From the NCBI GenBank assembly GCA_016219275.1, contig JACRBM010000096.1:1-64000 (forward strand): 64,000 nucleotides of DNA, written 5' to 3'. The notes beneath the pieces are model-generated. The model was not told where the DNA came from. It did no database searches and saw only the letters and a list, made by a program, of their open reading frames with translations. Origin of the DNA: Chloroflexota bacterium (lineage in GTDB: Bacteria > Chloroflexota > Anaerolineae > UBA4142). A program made the translations under genes and the position numbers. Below, one piece after another: positions 1 to 9,071 of this stretch (position 1 is the stretch's first letter; every line of letters starts with the position of its first letter).

Positions 1-16
1 CTGTTCCGGTGGGTGA

Positions 17-791
17 GATTCAAACCCCTGTCGGGAATTCATCGCGTTGCAACTTTGATAGGCCTTATTGCCAAATAACCGACGCTGATGAGTTTCAAAC
101 CCCTGTCGGGAATTCATCGCGTTGCAACAAACCCAAAAGGAACTCACGTCGAAGACGATGCAATCGTTTCAAACCCCTGTCGGGAATTCATCGCGTTGCA
201 ACGCCATGGACACCGCTGGTAGGAAAGCCGCAATCAAGTTTCAAACCCCTGTCGGGAATTCATCGCGTTGCAACACGTCGCACACATCTCGAAGAGCAAC
301 GACTTGAAAAAGTTTCAAACCCCTGTCGGGAATTCATCGCGTTGCAACCCGGCGAAAGGTGGCTGTTTGTGCCGTGCAACTCACGTTTCAAACCCCTGTC
401 GGGAATTCATCGCGTTGCAACGCGCCTCTGGGTGCGCTAGGAGATCAAGATGAAACGTTTCAAACCCCTGTCGGGAATTCATCGCGTTGCAACTAACCTA
501 GGTTGCAGATCCTAGAAGCAGTAAAATAGTTTCAAACCCCTGTCGGGAATTCATCGCGTTGCAACTCGAGAAGACAGAACCGGCTGGAATCACGGTCACG
601 GTGAGTTTCAAACCCCTGTCGGGAATTCATCGCGTTGCAACTTTCGATCGCATTGGTGCCCAACGCGTCCGCGCAGGGTCGTTTCAAACCCCTGTCGGGA
701 ATTCATCGCGTTGCAACTTGGATCACAATTCCGGTGGTACATCCAACCTCAGAAGTTTCAAACCCCTGTCGGGAATTCATCGCGTTGCAAC
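17..791 (-). CRISPR. CRISPR array, 11 repeats and 10 spacers
   Basis: Eleven copies of a 37-nt repeat occur at 17, 92, 166, 238, 312, 385, 457, 529, 605, 681 and 755 (left ends), separated by spacers of 35-39 nt. On the plus strand the repeat begins GTTTCAAACC and ends CGCGTTGCAAC. Its complement ends in TTTGAAAC, the usual form of the 3' end of type I/III repeats that becomes the crRNA 5' tag, so I infer transcription on the minus strand with the leader to the right. Ten repeats look identical; the one at 17-53 has A instead of T at position 18, which fits degeneration at the trailer end. Only 16 bases lie to its left, so continuation of the array cannot be excluded. The likely partners are Cas6 at 7139-7888 and the Cmr complex next to it. 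Confidence 0.97.
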
Positions 792-985
792 TCCACCTCT
801 CATAATCCACTTTTCGCTCTGTTTTTCTCGGACTTTTTTGTCGCCTTTTGCCTCTTTTCGCAAACCTCCGGCACGTATGGTGAAAAACCGACCACTTGCC
901 ATATTCGGCAAGCCGTTTTATGATGTCTGCATCTTATCACGAACCCTCTCGGAATTCAAGACCTAATTTTTCGCACGGAGGTCGA
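792..985. promoter_or_regulatory. CRISPR leader and divergent promoter region of the WYL gene
   Basis: This T-rich stretch (A-rich on the minus strand) sits between the last repeat and the WYL-domain gene, which is transcribed in the opposite direction. That is where a leader belongs if the array is read leftwards. It contains an inverted repeat CTTGCC-6 nt-GGCAAG at 895-912 that could be an operator. I could not fix a convincing -35/-10 pair. The role is inferred from position and composition. Confidence 0.6.
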
Positions 986-2746
986 ATGTCTCAACTGGCT
1001 TTTTTGATCCAAGATGTCTTTACCTTGCTCGCTTTTCTCTCTGCGAATGCCATTCACCCCATCGGCTCGCGTTATCTTCCCCCTTCTGCGCTAGCCAAGC
1101 TCAATCTGCTGCTCGTCGTTCCAGATGATCTCAACCTCAAGCGTCCTCACAATGCGGATGGACGTTGGCGCGCTGGGGTACGTGTCCACACCAGCGAGCG
1201 ATACGCCGAACGAATCCGCTTTATCCACTACCTCGCCGAATCCGCACATCTCGTCGCGCGCACCAACACCTTGCTCAAGCCAACTCCACGTGTCGCGGTA
1301 TGGCTCAACGCCTCACCCGCACAACGCGCCCAGGTGTTATTCCGTCCCGCCTTTCCAATCCAACCTACCCAGGAAGACGCCGAACGCTGGCGCGCCTTTG
1401 GCTTACCTGGCAAACACTTGCTCTCACCCTTGTCTGCTCTGGGGCAGTTGATCGCAATCCTGGCTCAAGTTCCCAATGGCGAACGGATCACGTGCAAAGC
1501 ATTACTCAAATTGCTCGCCTTGCCCTCCGATGACGATGGTGTGCCGGAGGATCAACCTGTCCAAATCCTCGGCGCGTGGCTCGAACTCTTGCGCTGGTTC
1601 GAGATCGTCACCAGCGGACAGGGCGAAACGACTCAAGTGACCAAACCTGGCGGCGCAATCATCGGGCAAACTGACCCCAAGCGAGTGGAAACCAATCACA
1701 AGACCCAGCCCCTTGCATGGTCCAAGTCGCGCGGCACAACGCTTCCCAATCTCATCGCTCCACTCGAAGCCGACTTTGCCATCCTTTTCGAATTAGGCGA
1801 TTACGCGACGCATCTTGCGACACTCCGCGAAGCGTCCGCGCACCAAACCCGTCGGCTCTATCAACTCGATGCCGCACGCGTGCGCTGCGCCATGGATCAT
1901 GGCAAGACCATTACCCAGGTTCAGTCCTTCCTCGAACGTGCCACCGATGATGCGCTACCGCGCATCGTCACCGATTGGTTGGATCAAATCAGTCTCGATT
2001 ACGGATGTGTCACAGTCCGTTCCGTGACTCTCCTTGAAGTACGGGACCCTAACCTGCTCGTTGAACTCACGCGCCGTAAATCTATTCGCCAATGTTTGCG
2101 CCGCACCCTGTCATCACGCGCCGTCGTCGTCCAACCGAGCCAGCTCAATGCCCTGGCGCGTCGTCTCGAACGTCACGGTTATCCTCCACGTCTGGAAATG
2201 CTCGATCACCCTGCCGCCCAAGCGCCAGGTCATCCACTCGCACAATTCGATCAGCCCACGCTCGCGCACCTTTACGTCTCAACCCGTCTCGCGCATCAAT
2301 TCAGCGACCGTATCCCGACATCTTATCGCCCGCCCGCTTCGATTCTGCTCGATCTCGAACACCAACTCACCGCGCATGATCGTGCGATTGCCGAAGAACT
2401 GATCCGTGAAGGGATCCAAGCGACGACCGACCGCCGACCGCCAACCGCCGAAATCAGCCCACTCGATTTTTCTGCTCACGGTGAACTGCAGTCCACCCTC
2501 CAACTCATCGAACGCGCACTCACAGACCAGGCACTTCTCGAAATCGTCTATCATTCCCCATACAACGACGAAACGACCACGCGGCTGGTTGAACCTTTGC
2601 GGTTGGAATATCGCGACCAGATTCCGTACCTCATCGCGTATTGCCATCGTGCTGGTGACGAGCGCACCTTTCGCGTGGCGCGCATTCAGCAACTCGCACT
2701 CGCTTCGACGCACAGGGCGCGCCAACGCGCCAGCCGCCGAAATTGA
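986..2746 (+). CDS. WYL-domain protein with helicase-associated (XPB/Ssl2-like) domain
   Basis: The product is 586 residues. ATG 986 is chosen because GGAGG lies 4 bases upstream; upstream in-frame codons lack a ribosome site. The middle (roughly residues 255-420) matches the Helicase_C_3/XPB-Ssl2 N-terminal-like domain found in stand-alone actinobacterial and Chloroflexota proteins. The last ~80 residues form a WYL domain (EIVYHSPYNDETTTRLVEPL, then YLIAYCHRAGDERTFRVARI). WYL domains bind ligands, possibly nucleic acid, and WYL proteins are known regulators of some CRISPR loci. The gene lies immediately beside, and divergent from, the CRISPR leader, so a role in controlling the array is a reasonable inference. 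No helicase motor motifs are present. Confidence 0.85.
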   Translation: MSQLAFLIQDVFTLLAFLSANAIHPIGSRYLPPSALAKLNLLLVVPDDLNLKRPHNADGRWRAGVRVHTSERYAERIRFIHYLAESAHLVARTNTLLKPTPRVAVWLNASPAQRAQVLFRPAFPIQPTQEDAERWRAFGLPGKHLLSPLSALGQLIAILAQVPNGERITCKALLKLLALPSDDDGVPEDQPVQILGAWLELLRWFEIVTSGQGETTQVTKPGGAIIGQTDPKRVETNHKTQPLAWSKSRGTTLPNLIAPLEADFAILFELGDYATHLATLREASAHQTRRLYQLDAARVRCAMDHGKTITQVQSFLERATDDALPRIVTDWLDQISLDYGCVTVRSVTLLEVRDPNLLVELTRRKSIRQCLRRTLSSRAVVVQPSQLNALARRLERHGYPPRLEMLDHPAAQAPGHPLAQFDQPTLAHLYVSTRLAHQFSDRIPTSYRPPASILLDLEHQLTAHDRAIAEELIREGIQATTDRRPPTAEISPLDFSAHGELQSTLQLIERALTDQALLEIVYHSPYNDETTTRLVEPLRLEYRDQIPYLIAYCHRAGDERTFRVARIQQLALASTHRARQRASRRN

Positions 2747-2938
2747 AAAGGGTGACCGATATCGGTCGCCCCTCCAATTTTCTGGTGCGCCTCGCATTCC
2801 TTTGCGGCAATGATTTATCCAATCATCCCCCACTCCCGCGCCCGTCTCACTCCCGGCGCGCCAATCGCTTCAATTTTTTTCACCGCGTCCTCGTCCAAAA
2901 AGTATACTGGGCACGGTCATTAATTGCGCTTTTTGGTT

Positions 2939-3008
2939 GTCACCCTGAGCGAAGCGAAGGGTAACGCAATTCGCTAGTCGCGAGATGCTTTGCTTCGCTC
3001 AGCATGAC
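2939..3008. repeat. Interspersed palindromic (REP-like) element
   Basis: The ends form an imperfect inverted repeat: GTCACCCTGAGCGAAGC on the left and the complement of GTCATGCTGAGCGAAGC on the right (15 of 17 match). Sequences of the CCTGAGCGAAGCGAAGG type are familiar as dispersed intergenic repeats in Chloroflexota and other genomes. It lies in the 365-bp gap after the WYL gene; I see no gene in that gap. Confidence 0.7.
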
Positions 3009-3076
3009 AAATTGGGTGGATATAAAACCGCAGTTTGTGCCCGTTGGCAGTATAGAACCGCACACCCCTTCGGTTA

Positions 3077-3106
3077 TGTGGGACGCACCATGTTGTGCGT
3101 CCCACA
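3077..3106. terminator. Perfect 12-bp stem-loop between convergent genes
   Basis: TGTGGGACGCAC (3077-3088) pairs with GTGCGTCCCACA (3095-3106) around a 6-nt loop. It lies just past the stop of the minus-strand gene at 3112 and downstream of the WYL gene, followed by AACTTTT on the plus strand. It is probably a transcription terminator, although the U-tract is short. Confidence 0.55.
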
Positions 3107-3111
3107 ACTTT

Positions 3112-3552
3112 TCAACCGAACAATCCGCCCAGAAACCTACCGATGCCACGGAGAATCGAAATCCCAATTCCCCCCAACACCGTCCACACCAGCACAATTG
3201 CGCCCAGTGCCGCGTGCGTGCCATCATCGCCATCGTCCACCATCACGGTAGTTACCGCATGGGTCAGCTCGCCGACACCGGCGAGAACGCCCGTGAGACC
3301 TGTTGCGATCTTGAGGAGGGCATCCGATTTAGGTGCCGTTTGATCCAAGGGCGGTGCTGGTGCGCCGGCGCTGCGAGACCCACTGGGCGGCGTGATTGTT
3401 GGTTTGGGTGTGGCTGTGCGCGTTGGTGTACGTGCCGCAGTCGGTCCAGTGCTCGATGCCGGTGGTGTAGCGGTTGTGGTCTGCTCCGTTGACTGGTCTA
3501 ATTGACTCGCTACGAAAACGACGATGAGTACGATGAGCAACAGACGAATCAT
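3112..3552 (-). CDS. Small membrane protein with Thr/Pro-rich linker, unknown function
   Basis: The product is 146 residues. Start ATG 3552 has GGAGG 7 bases upstream (complement of CACCTCC). It opens with a hydrophobic segment (MIRLLLIVLIVVFVASQ) that is a signal peptide or anchor. A low-complexity T/P/A/S stretch follows to about residue 70. The C-terminal half has a hydrophobic, glycine-rich segment (ALGAIVLVWTVLGGIGISIL) ending in FLGGLFG. Such Thr/Pro linkers are frequent in exported Chloroflexota proteins. I recognise no family. It is transcribed away from the kinase gene at 3832 and appears monocistronic. Confidence 0.7.
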   Translation of the reverse strand: MIRLLLIVLIVVFVASQLDQSTEQTTTATPPASSTGPTAARTPTRTATPKPTITPPSGSRSAGAPAPPLDQTAPKSDALLKIATGLTGVLAGVGELTHAVTTVMVDDGDDGTHAALGAIVLVWTVLGGIGISILRGIGRFLGGLFG

Positions 3553-3775
3553 GGTACACCTCCCAGTGATGGAATGGACTCCCATCACTCTCTCTGCGAT
3601 CTATTCCGATTTCCAACTGCATTATAGGAAAATGAGGGAATCGAAAGTAGAGGCGCGGCAATGGCACATTAGGTGATTTTCGCATTCGATACACGGGAGT
3701 GAGGGTGGAAACAATCCCTTGAGACATGCCTCATCTATGGCTAGCGCAAGGGATAAATTTACCTTGCGTCAAGGG

Positions 3776-3804
3776 TTGACAGGCAGTCTGACCTGGGTTA
3801 CTCT
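3776..3804 (+). promoter_or_regulatory. Possible promoter of the kinase-regulator operon
   Basis: TTGACA at 3776-3781 matches the -35 consensus perfectly, but the hexamer 17 nt further (TACTCT, 3799-3804) matches TATAAT at only three positions. Its position 28 bp upstream of the ATG at 3832 is plausible. Confidence 0.35.
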
Positions 3805-3831
3805 GGTAAAAGCATCGGGAAGGAATCGCTA

Positions 3832-6186
3832 ATGAACATAGACCAAGATTTCACAGCCGCATTTTTCTCCAGCTCGAATCAACGTAAAAGCCCGCGTGCG
3901 CGCTGGCTGGCATTTACCAAAAGGTATTTTGACCCAGTTGCCATTGCGTTCAGCGCCCTGCCGATCCTGATTGTTGCCTTTCCCTCACACCCTATCGCTT
4001 CCTCGGCAAGCGCCTTAGGGATTCTCGTGTTCGCGCTGATTGGTTTTAGTATCGAACGCAGTACTCTGCCGGGTCTGGTCGAGCGCTTGCCGCGTTTGCG
4101 ATGGTTATGGTCGTTCTTCGGCTTGGGCGCAGTCCTCGTGATCTATTTTCTCCTCTTACGCGGTTCACCCCTCGCCGTTGCCATGTCTCTCTGGCCGCTG
4201 TTAATCTCTGCGATGTACTTTACCTTGCGTTTGGTTAATCGGATCGCCTTTATTCCGTATATAGTCATACTTGCGGGAATCTTTCCACTCTACTCGTTAG
4301 GCGTTTCGCTGGCTGCACCCGCGCAAATTGATGTTGGACTCAGTATTGCCAATGCCTTGTGGCTGCTCATCGTATTAGCAGGCATTGTAGCGCACGTCCG
4401 TACTTGGGATCACTATGCGACGCGCTTTGAAACGTTCCGCGAGCTGGTTCGCTGGGCAGGCAGTTTAGACGCGCGGATCGAAGATGTGCAGGGTAGACTG
4501 AACATGCTAGGACAGAGTTTGCGGTTGGAGCGCCTGACTGTTTTACGGATCATGCGTCCCGCCGCACCGCCCGGTCAAGTGAAGCCAAGTGTCTATGGTC
4601 TGACACTTCCTGAAGGAGCGGATCCCCATGCGTTCCGCGTGCCCAAGCATGTTGAAATCATTGCCAAATATATTCCGGGAGACAAGCACGCGCACGCGAT
4701 CAAACCTTGGCCCCTGGCGCACGGCTTGTTAGCCAAAGCGTACCGCGACCGGCAAGCCGTGACGTGCCCAGATACACATACTCCTCTGTGGCGAGAATTT
4801 TTCTACAATCCACCCGACGCGGAAGCATACCAGGACACGCGCGCTGAATTCGTTCAACCGATCTTTGAAAGTCCAGATGGTGAGATCATTGGCTTTATTG
4901 ATCTCCAGAGCCGCACTCCACACAGCATTCATCGTGAAGAAGGCGATTACCTTGCCGCGCTGGCTGGTGCGATTGCGCCTTTGTTGACCGCCGAACGGTT
5001 AGGCAATCTACTGAGCGCGATTCAACACCTGCGCGATTCACTAAACAAGCGAGATAACGAACGCGAAGTGTTTGACTGCATCGCGCGATTTGCCATTGAC
5101 ATTTTGGATGTGGATGTTGTCACGTACTTTCGGCTTGGCTTTGGGAACGGCTGGCCTCTTACGCCGACTTGGCACATGGGCGCATGGTTTCCGGATTGGC
5201 TCACCACCGATTTATTTCGGCATCCCAACCCACCCCCCCTTTTCTATATTTCACAATGGGAATCGGTCTTTGAGCGCGAGTCCTTCAAAAACTATCATCT
5301 ACTCCCGCCTGACTATCGTGCGCCTCCCAAGGAATATTTCGTTACCCGCGAACAAATCGCTTCGACCGTATTCTTGCCCATTGGCACGCGCACGCGTCGG
5401 ATTGGCGCGCTCTTCCTGAATTATCGCAATCCACAATCGTTTAGCCCGGCAACGCGGCTCGCGCTAGAGATTTTTCGACAGACCATCTCGCCCCATCTGG
5501 AAAATACGCGTCAATTGGATCAGGCGCACGACGGGTTCGGACAGGTGAACCTGGTTTTACACGATTTGGTACGCGATTCGATCGCGACGCACACGGCGAT
5601 CAGTCCCCATTTGAGTCGGCTGGGCGAAGCCATCGAAGGCGAAGACTGTTATGCCGCGCGCGTGCATTTCCACAAGCTAGCGGAGCCGCTGCAAATGCAC
5701 ACCGATTACGTTAAAACGGCATCACTCAAGTTCAACCTTGCCGCCGGTAAGCTGCTCCGCAATGGAATGGAACTGGCACTGGCGACCGCCAACGGCGTGA
5801 TGGAACAACGCTACGCTGGACGTGGGATGCGCGTGCATGTTGATCCAGCGGTGGAACTATTGCCTGCCGATCTGCATCTCGCTCTGTTTAGCAATGTGAC
5901 CGAGGCAGCCCACAACGCGGTGCAGTCGGGGCGTGCCAGTTTTGTGAACATTGGTATATATTGCCAACCGAAGTGGGTGGAGGCGCAGATCACCAGTGAT
6001 GGCGACGCCTGGAATCCCGAGGCTCCTTCCAAGCCCTATTCGCGCCATGGCATTCACTCGCGCTTGAAACTCGCCGAAGCATTTATGCGCGCCGAATATG
6101 CGTGGACGCAAGAGGGGCGGCAGCTTACGCTACGGATTCCCATTCTGCCGCACGTCAATGGAAAGGATGTCTATGGTGGAGCATGA
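3832..6186 (+). CDS. Membrane-bound GAF sensor histidine kinase (NarX/HisKA_3-like)
   Basis: The product is 784 residues. About six hydrophobic segments lie between residues 35 and 195. Two GAF-like sensory regions follow (roughly 215-385 and 400-560; the second ends with LPIGTRTRRIGALFLNYRNP). The C-terminal transmitter has an H-box of the HisKA_3 type, VLHDLVRDSI with His577, a divergent N-box (NVTEAAHNAVQSG) and a G-box-like GDAWNP. It should autophosphorylate and pass phosphate to the regulator encoded immediately downstream with a 14-bp overlap. The divergent ATPase boxes leave activity uncertain. The signal is unknown. Confidence 0.8.
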   Translation: MNIDQDFTAAFFSSSNQRKSPRARWLAFTKRYFDPVAIAFSALPILIVAFPSHPIASSASALGILVFALIGFSIERSTLPGLVERLPRLRWLWSFFGLGAVLVIYFLLLRGSPLAVAMSLWPLLISAMYFTLRLVNRIAFIPYIVILAGIFPLYSLGVSLAAPAQIDVGLSIANALWLLIVLAGIVAHVRTWDHYATRFETFRELVRWAGSLDARIEDVQGRLNMLGQSLRLERLTVLRIMRPAAPPGQVKPSVYGLTLPEGADPHAFRVPKHVEIIAKYIPGDKHAHAIKPWPLAHGLLAKAYRDRQAVTCPDTHTPLWREFFYNPPDAEAYQDTRAEFVQPIFESPDGEIIGFIDLQSRTPHSIHREEGDYLAALAGAIAPLLTAERLGNLLSAIQHLRDSLNKRDNEREVFDCIARFAIDILDVDVVTYFRLGFGNGWPLTPTWHMGAWFPDWLTTDLFRHPNPPPLFYISQWESVFERESFKNYHLLPPDYRAPPKEYFVTREQIASTVFLPIGTRTRRIGALFLNYRNPQSFSPATRLALEIFRQTISPHLENTRQLDQAHDGFGQVNLVLHDLVRDSIATHTAISPHLSRLGEAIEGEDCYAARVHFHKLAEPLQMHTDYVKTASLKFNLAAGKLLRNGMELALATANGVMEQRYAGRGMRVHVDPAVELLPADLHLALFSNVTEAAHNAVQSGRASFVNIGIYCQPKWVEAQITSDGDAWNPEAPSKPYSRHGIHSRLKLAEAFMRAEYAWTQEGRQLTLRIPILPHVNGKDVYGGA

Positions 6187-6988
6187 TGGGCGCGCTAGGC
6201 GACGTGTGTTTGTAGTGGAAGATTCACCTCTGCAGAAAGTTGGCTTGGTGGATATTTTGCGTGAGCATGATTATGATGTTGTCGCTGAATGTGGCGATGC
6301 CGCCGGCGCGTTGGAATTTCTGACGCGCGATCATGCCTTTAGCTTAATTATGGTGGATAAGCAAATCCCAGAGGAAGCTGACGAGCGCCCAGCTGAAGGT
6401 GTCGGCACGAATTTACTGTTGACTATCGGCAAGACCTATCCATTCATCGGTCCACTTGTGTTGTATACCGCGCTCAATTCACCAAATCTTGGGGATATTC
6501 AACGCGTGTATCAAGCCGGCGCGTCGGCGCTGGCGATCCCACCCGGCGCGCTCATCGAAGAGTTTATCAAGGCACTCGAGTTAGTGACGACTGGGCATCA
6601 AGTGTTATCACCCTTGTTCAAACGGCTAGGCGTCGGTGCAGTGAATCCGCGCAATCAAAATCCGCTCGACCCGGTTGAGTACTATTGTGCGCGGCTCATT
6701 AGCGAACATCGGGGTAAGGAAGGCAGTGCCGACAAATGGGGTGCCGGGATGTCTGTCCACATCATTGACGAGATACTGGAGGATATTTACGAAAAATTGG
6801 GAATGTGTATCAAGGGATTTGCGGAGCTGCCCAAGGACAAGAAACAACTGATGCTCGCGCGGTGGTACCACGACCGGGCGGTAGAGTCATTCGGTACGGC
6901 TACACGCGTCGACTATGCACCGCGAAAAGCGCGCCGTCAAAAATGGCCGCTGGTGATCTTGGATGAAGATGAGATGACCACGTTATGA
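6173..6988 (+). CDS. Response regulator with divergent LuxR-like output
   Basis: The product is 271 residues. I choose ATG 6173 because GAAAGGA lies 5 bases upstream; 6158 and 6167 are alternatives. The receiver domain has the acidic pair in VVEDS (residues 16-17) and the phosphoacceptor Asp62 in MVDKQIP. The conserved lysine usually found near the end of a receiver is replaced (ALAIPPG). The C-terminal part (LDPVEYYCARLIS ... IIDEILEDIYEKLG) aligns loosely with a GerE/LuxR helix-turn-helix but is degenerate. It overlaps the kinase gene by 14 bp, so the two form a two-component pair. DNA binding by the output is inferred, not certain. Confidence 0.8.
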   Translation: MVEHDGRARRRVFVVEDSPLQKVGLVDILREHDYDVVAECGDAAGALEFLTRDHAFSLIMVDKQIPEEADERPAEGVGTNLLLTIGKTYPFIGPLVLYTALNSPNLGDIQRVYQAGASALAIPPGALIEEFIKALELVTTGHQVLSPLFKRLGVGAVNPRNQNPLDPVEYYCARLISEHRGKEGSADKWGAGMSVHIIDEILEDIYEKLGMCIKGFAELPKDKKQLMLARWYHDRAVESFGTATRVDYAPRKARRQKWPLVILDEDEMTTL

Positions 6989-7016
6989 TAGCTCGCGTAC
7001 TCTGATCGCGACACAG

Positions 7017-7054
7017 AAAAAACCTGTCGAGTGAATAACCACTCGGCAGGTTTT
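7017..7054. terminator. Bidirectional intrinsic terminator
   Basis: AACCTGTCGAGTG (7021-7033) pairs with CACTCGGCAGGTT (7040-7052) with one G-T wobble and a 6-nt loop. An A-run precedes it and a T-run follows, so it can work on both strands. It separates the plus-strand kinase-regulator operon from the convergent cas/cmr operon. Confidence 0.85.
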
Positions 7055-7138
7055 GTGATGGAAGAGCCAAGCAAGCGAACGAGAACGGAATCCCCGAAAG
7101 TTGTTCTCGTTCGTGATTTGTTTGACTTGCTTCCCTTC

Positions 7139-7888
7139 CTAGGTAAACAAGCGTTTCGTTTGTCCCATCCCCTGCGTCGTCTTGTGTCCCGTCCCGCAAA
7201 ACTCGGCATAGGACGCGAGCGCATTCAGTGGTGCAATACCTTCGCGATCCGGCTGATGCCGCATCACGCTGTACTGGACCGTACCGACAAATCCGATTTG
7301 CACAAAATCCTTAAACTGGACCGCGTGCGTCTCGCCCGCAAACCGCGTCACCGCGACCGATTGCTGCAGCCATTCCATCCAATCGTCCGCGATGTGGAGC
7401 GGCTCCGGCGCGAAGGCATTCCAGCGCGCGAGATAACTGGCAAACACCATCACCGGGTCGGGCAAGGGATAGTGCATCTCGTGTGAGCGAAAACTCGTCG
7501 GTGAATCGAAACGCAAGATGATGTTGGGCGTCTCGTCGGCATCTCGCGCAATCTGTGCGTACGATTTCTGGGTCACGCGCGGCGCACCCGCCAACGCAAG
7601 TGTTGCCCACGCGATTCGCACCTGTTGCACTTGGTCAATCCCAGTCTGCAACGCGGGCAACAACGCGTCATCTAACAGCGTGATACGAAAGTGCGCGGTC
7701 TGCGCGTCGTCGAGCATCAAGGGCGAGACCGTGTAGGGTTTAGGATCGTACTCATCGTGCACGCGCTTGGCAAGCGCCGTATCCCCGCGCTCTAGCCACT
7801 GGAAGAACGTAGCGTGGAGCGCGGGCGTGCAGTTTTCCGGGAGGGTTTGAGCGCGCGGGGCGAGGGTGAACATGATCGAGCAGGGCAT
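7139..7888 (-). CDS. cas6: CRISPR endoribonuclease Cas6
   Basis: The product is 249 residues, normal for Cas6. It is a RAMP-fold nuclease that cuts the precursor CRISPR transcript within each repeat to give crRNAs. The C-terminal glycine-rich loop GTGHKTTQGMGQTK (about residues 231-244) is the Cas6 signature. The start ATG 7888 shares one base with the cmr6 stop codon (TAATG), so it is translationally coupled as the last gene of the cmr operon. It presumably processes the array at 17-791, about 6 kb away. The catalytic residue cannot be assigned by eye. Confidence 0.92.
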   Translation of the reverse strand: MPCSIMFTLAPRAQTLPENCTPALHATFFQWLERGDTALAKRVHDEYDPKPYTVSPLMLDDAQTAHFRITLLDDALLPALQTGIDQVQQVRIAWATLALAGAPRVTQKSYAQIARDADETPNIILRFDSPTSFRSHEMHYPLPDPVMVFASYLARWNAFAPEPLHIADDWMEWLQQSVAVTRFAGETHAVQFKDFVQIGFVGTVQYSVMRHQPDREGIAPLNALASYAEFCGTGHKTTQGMGQTKRLFT

Positions 7889-8700
7889 TACGCTTGTACC
7901 TCGTTCACAAAACCGTACCCCGCGCTCGTCTTTGCGCCGACGCCCAGTTCACGAAGTGCGCGCCCAAGCCAATCGCGCGCCAATCCAGCGCACGCTTGAT
8001 CGTCGGGATGCTCGCGTCGGCGCGGCGCGACCGCGAATAAAAAGCGGCTGTTTTTTTCAAGCGTCAAAAAATAAACCGGGACGGGACGATGCCAATCTGC
8101 GGGCGGCGTGCGCCCGGTTTTGTCGAGATAGTACTCGCCGTAATGCGGGTTCATCACATCGAGTTTGATCTGCGGCGGCGCGAGCGGAATCGCGTCGAAA
8201 AAAATCACCGCGCCCGATTCGTCTTGCTTGCCAAACACACGCGCGCGTTCGGTCGCATCTTTGTCATTGATCTCCGCCCAACTGCTCGTCAGTCCTTTGA
8301 GCGCGCTCCCGGGAATGATCGGAAAGCCGTAAAGCCGATGCAATGCCAAGCCGGTCTCGCGCACGCTCGCGCCGCCCAACCCGACCGCCATTCGCCATTC
8401 GGGTTCTGCAGTAAATTCGAGCGCGTCGTGTTCTTCTAAAATTTTTGCCCAGCGCAAGTTGAATTGTTCCAACGCGGCGCGATAATTGGGCGATTGCCAA
8501 TTCACATCCGCGCGTTTTTTCGCGCTAAGATCCATTTCCCATTTTGGACCGCGCATGGTGTATGCCGCGAATTTGTCAAGCCATAAACCCGGATTCGCAC
8601 AATCGTTCGCGCCTTCACGCGCCCGCGCCATTCGTTTTGTGTCGCTGGGCAGTGGCAAGATGACGGGGGCGGAATTTAATCGCCGACCTTGACGATTCAT
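7888..8700 (-). CDS. cmr6: Type III-B CRISPR RAMP protein Cmr6
   Basis: The product is 270 residues. Start ATG 8700 has GGAGG 4 bases upstream and overlaps the cmr5 stop as ATGA. Open sequence continues upstream but only as a shadow of cmr5. Typical Cmr6 features are GFPIIPGSALKGLTSSWAE in the middle and the C-terminal glycine loop LGVGAKTSAGYGFV. Cmr6 (Cas7-like) caps the Cmr backbone near the crRNA 3' end together with Cmr1. The first ~60 residues are less conserved. Confidence 0.93.
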   Translation of the reverse strand: MNRQGRRLNSAPVILPLPSDTKRMARAREGANDCANPGLWLDKFAAYTMRGPKWEMDLSAKKRADVNWQSPNYRAALEQFNLRWAKILEEHDALEFTAEPEWRMAVGLGGASVRETGLALHRLYGFPIIPGSALKGLTSSWAEINDKDATERARVFGKQDESGAVIFFDAIPLAPPQIKLDVMNPHYGEYYLDKTGRTPPADWHRPVPVYFLTLEKNSRFLFAVAPRRREHPDDQACAGLARDWLGRALRELGVGAKTSAGYGFVNEVQA

Positions 8701-9071
8701 TCTTCCTCCACGCCGAACTCGGCTTCGGCAAAGCGTTTGAGCCAGGTCAAGTACGCCAGCGTCTCGACCATCGCGCGGCGATACATTGCGCTGTCCGTTC
8801 TGCCGATCCATTCGCGCGCGTCGAATTGCGCGTCCGCGATTTTCAAACGCGTCTTGAGCCACGACTCGAGATGCCGATACAACGTTTTTTCCGCGTCGCT
8901 CTTGGCGCTTAGAAACGCGAGCGTCTGCCCCAATCCATTCGTGAGAATGTATGACGGTGCTGTGCGCGCGATCGCAGAATATTTCTTCTGCTCGTTCGTC
9001 CTCACCTCTTTGATCGCCTGCCAAGCCGCGTGCGCGCGTTGTTGCTCAAGCGTTTGTTGATGGGTTGGCAT
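8697..9071 (-). CDS. cmr5: Type III-B small subunit Cmr5
   Basis: The product is 124 residues and mostly helical, as expected for the small subunit (Cas11-like) that lines the Cmr filament. The start of the family is recognisable in HQQTLEQQRAHAAWQAI. I choose ATG 9071, which has GGAGG 5 bases upstream; ATG 9074 is only 2 bases from it. The first 26 bp overlap cmr4 and the last 4 overlap cmr6. Confidence 0.92.
   Translation of the reverse strand: MPTHQQTLEQQRAHAAWQAIKEVRTNEQKKYSAIARTAPSYILTNGLGQTLAFLSAKSDAEKTLYRHLESWLKTRLKIADAQFDAREWIGRTDSAMYRRAMVETLAYLTWLKRFAEAEFGVEEE

Noticed and set aside
8701-9024. Upstream open extension of cmr6
   Set aside because: It reads cmr5 in another frame and is Arg-rich nonsense; ATG 8700 has a strong ribosome site and overlaps the cmr5 stop.
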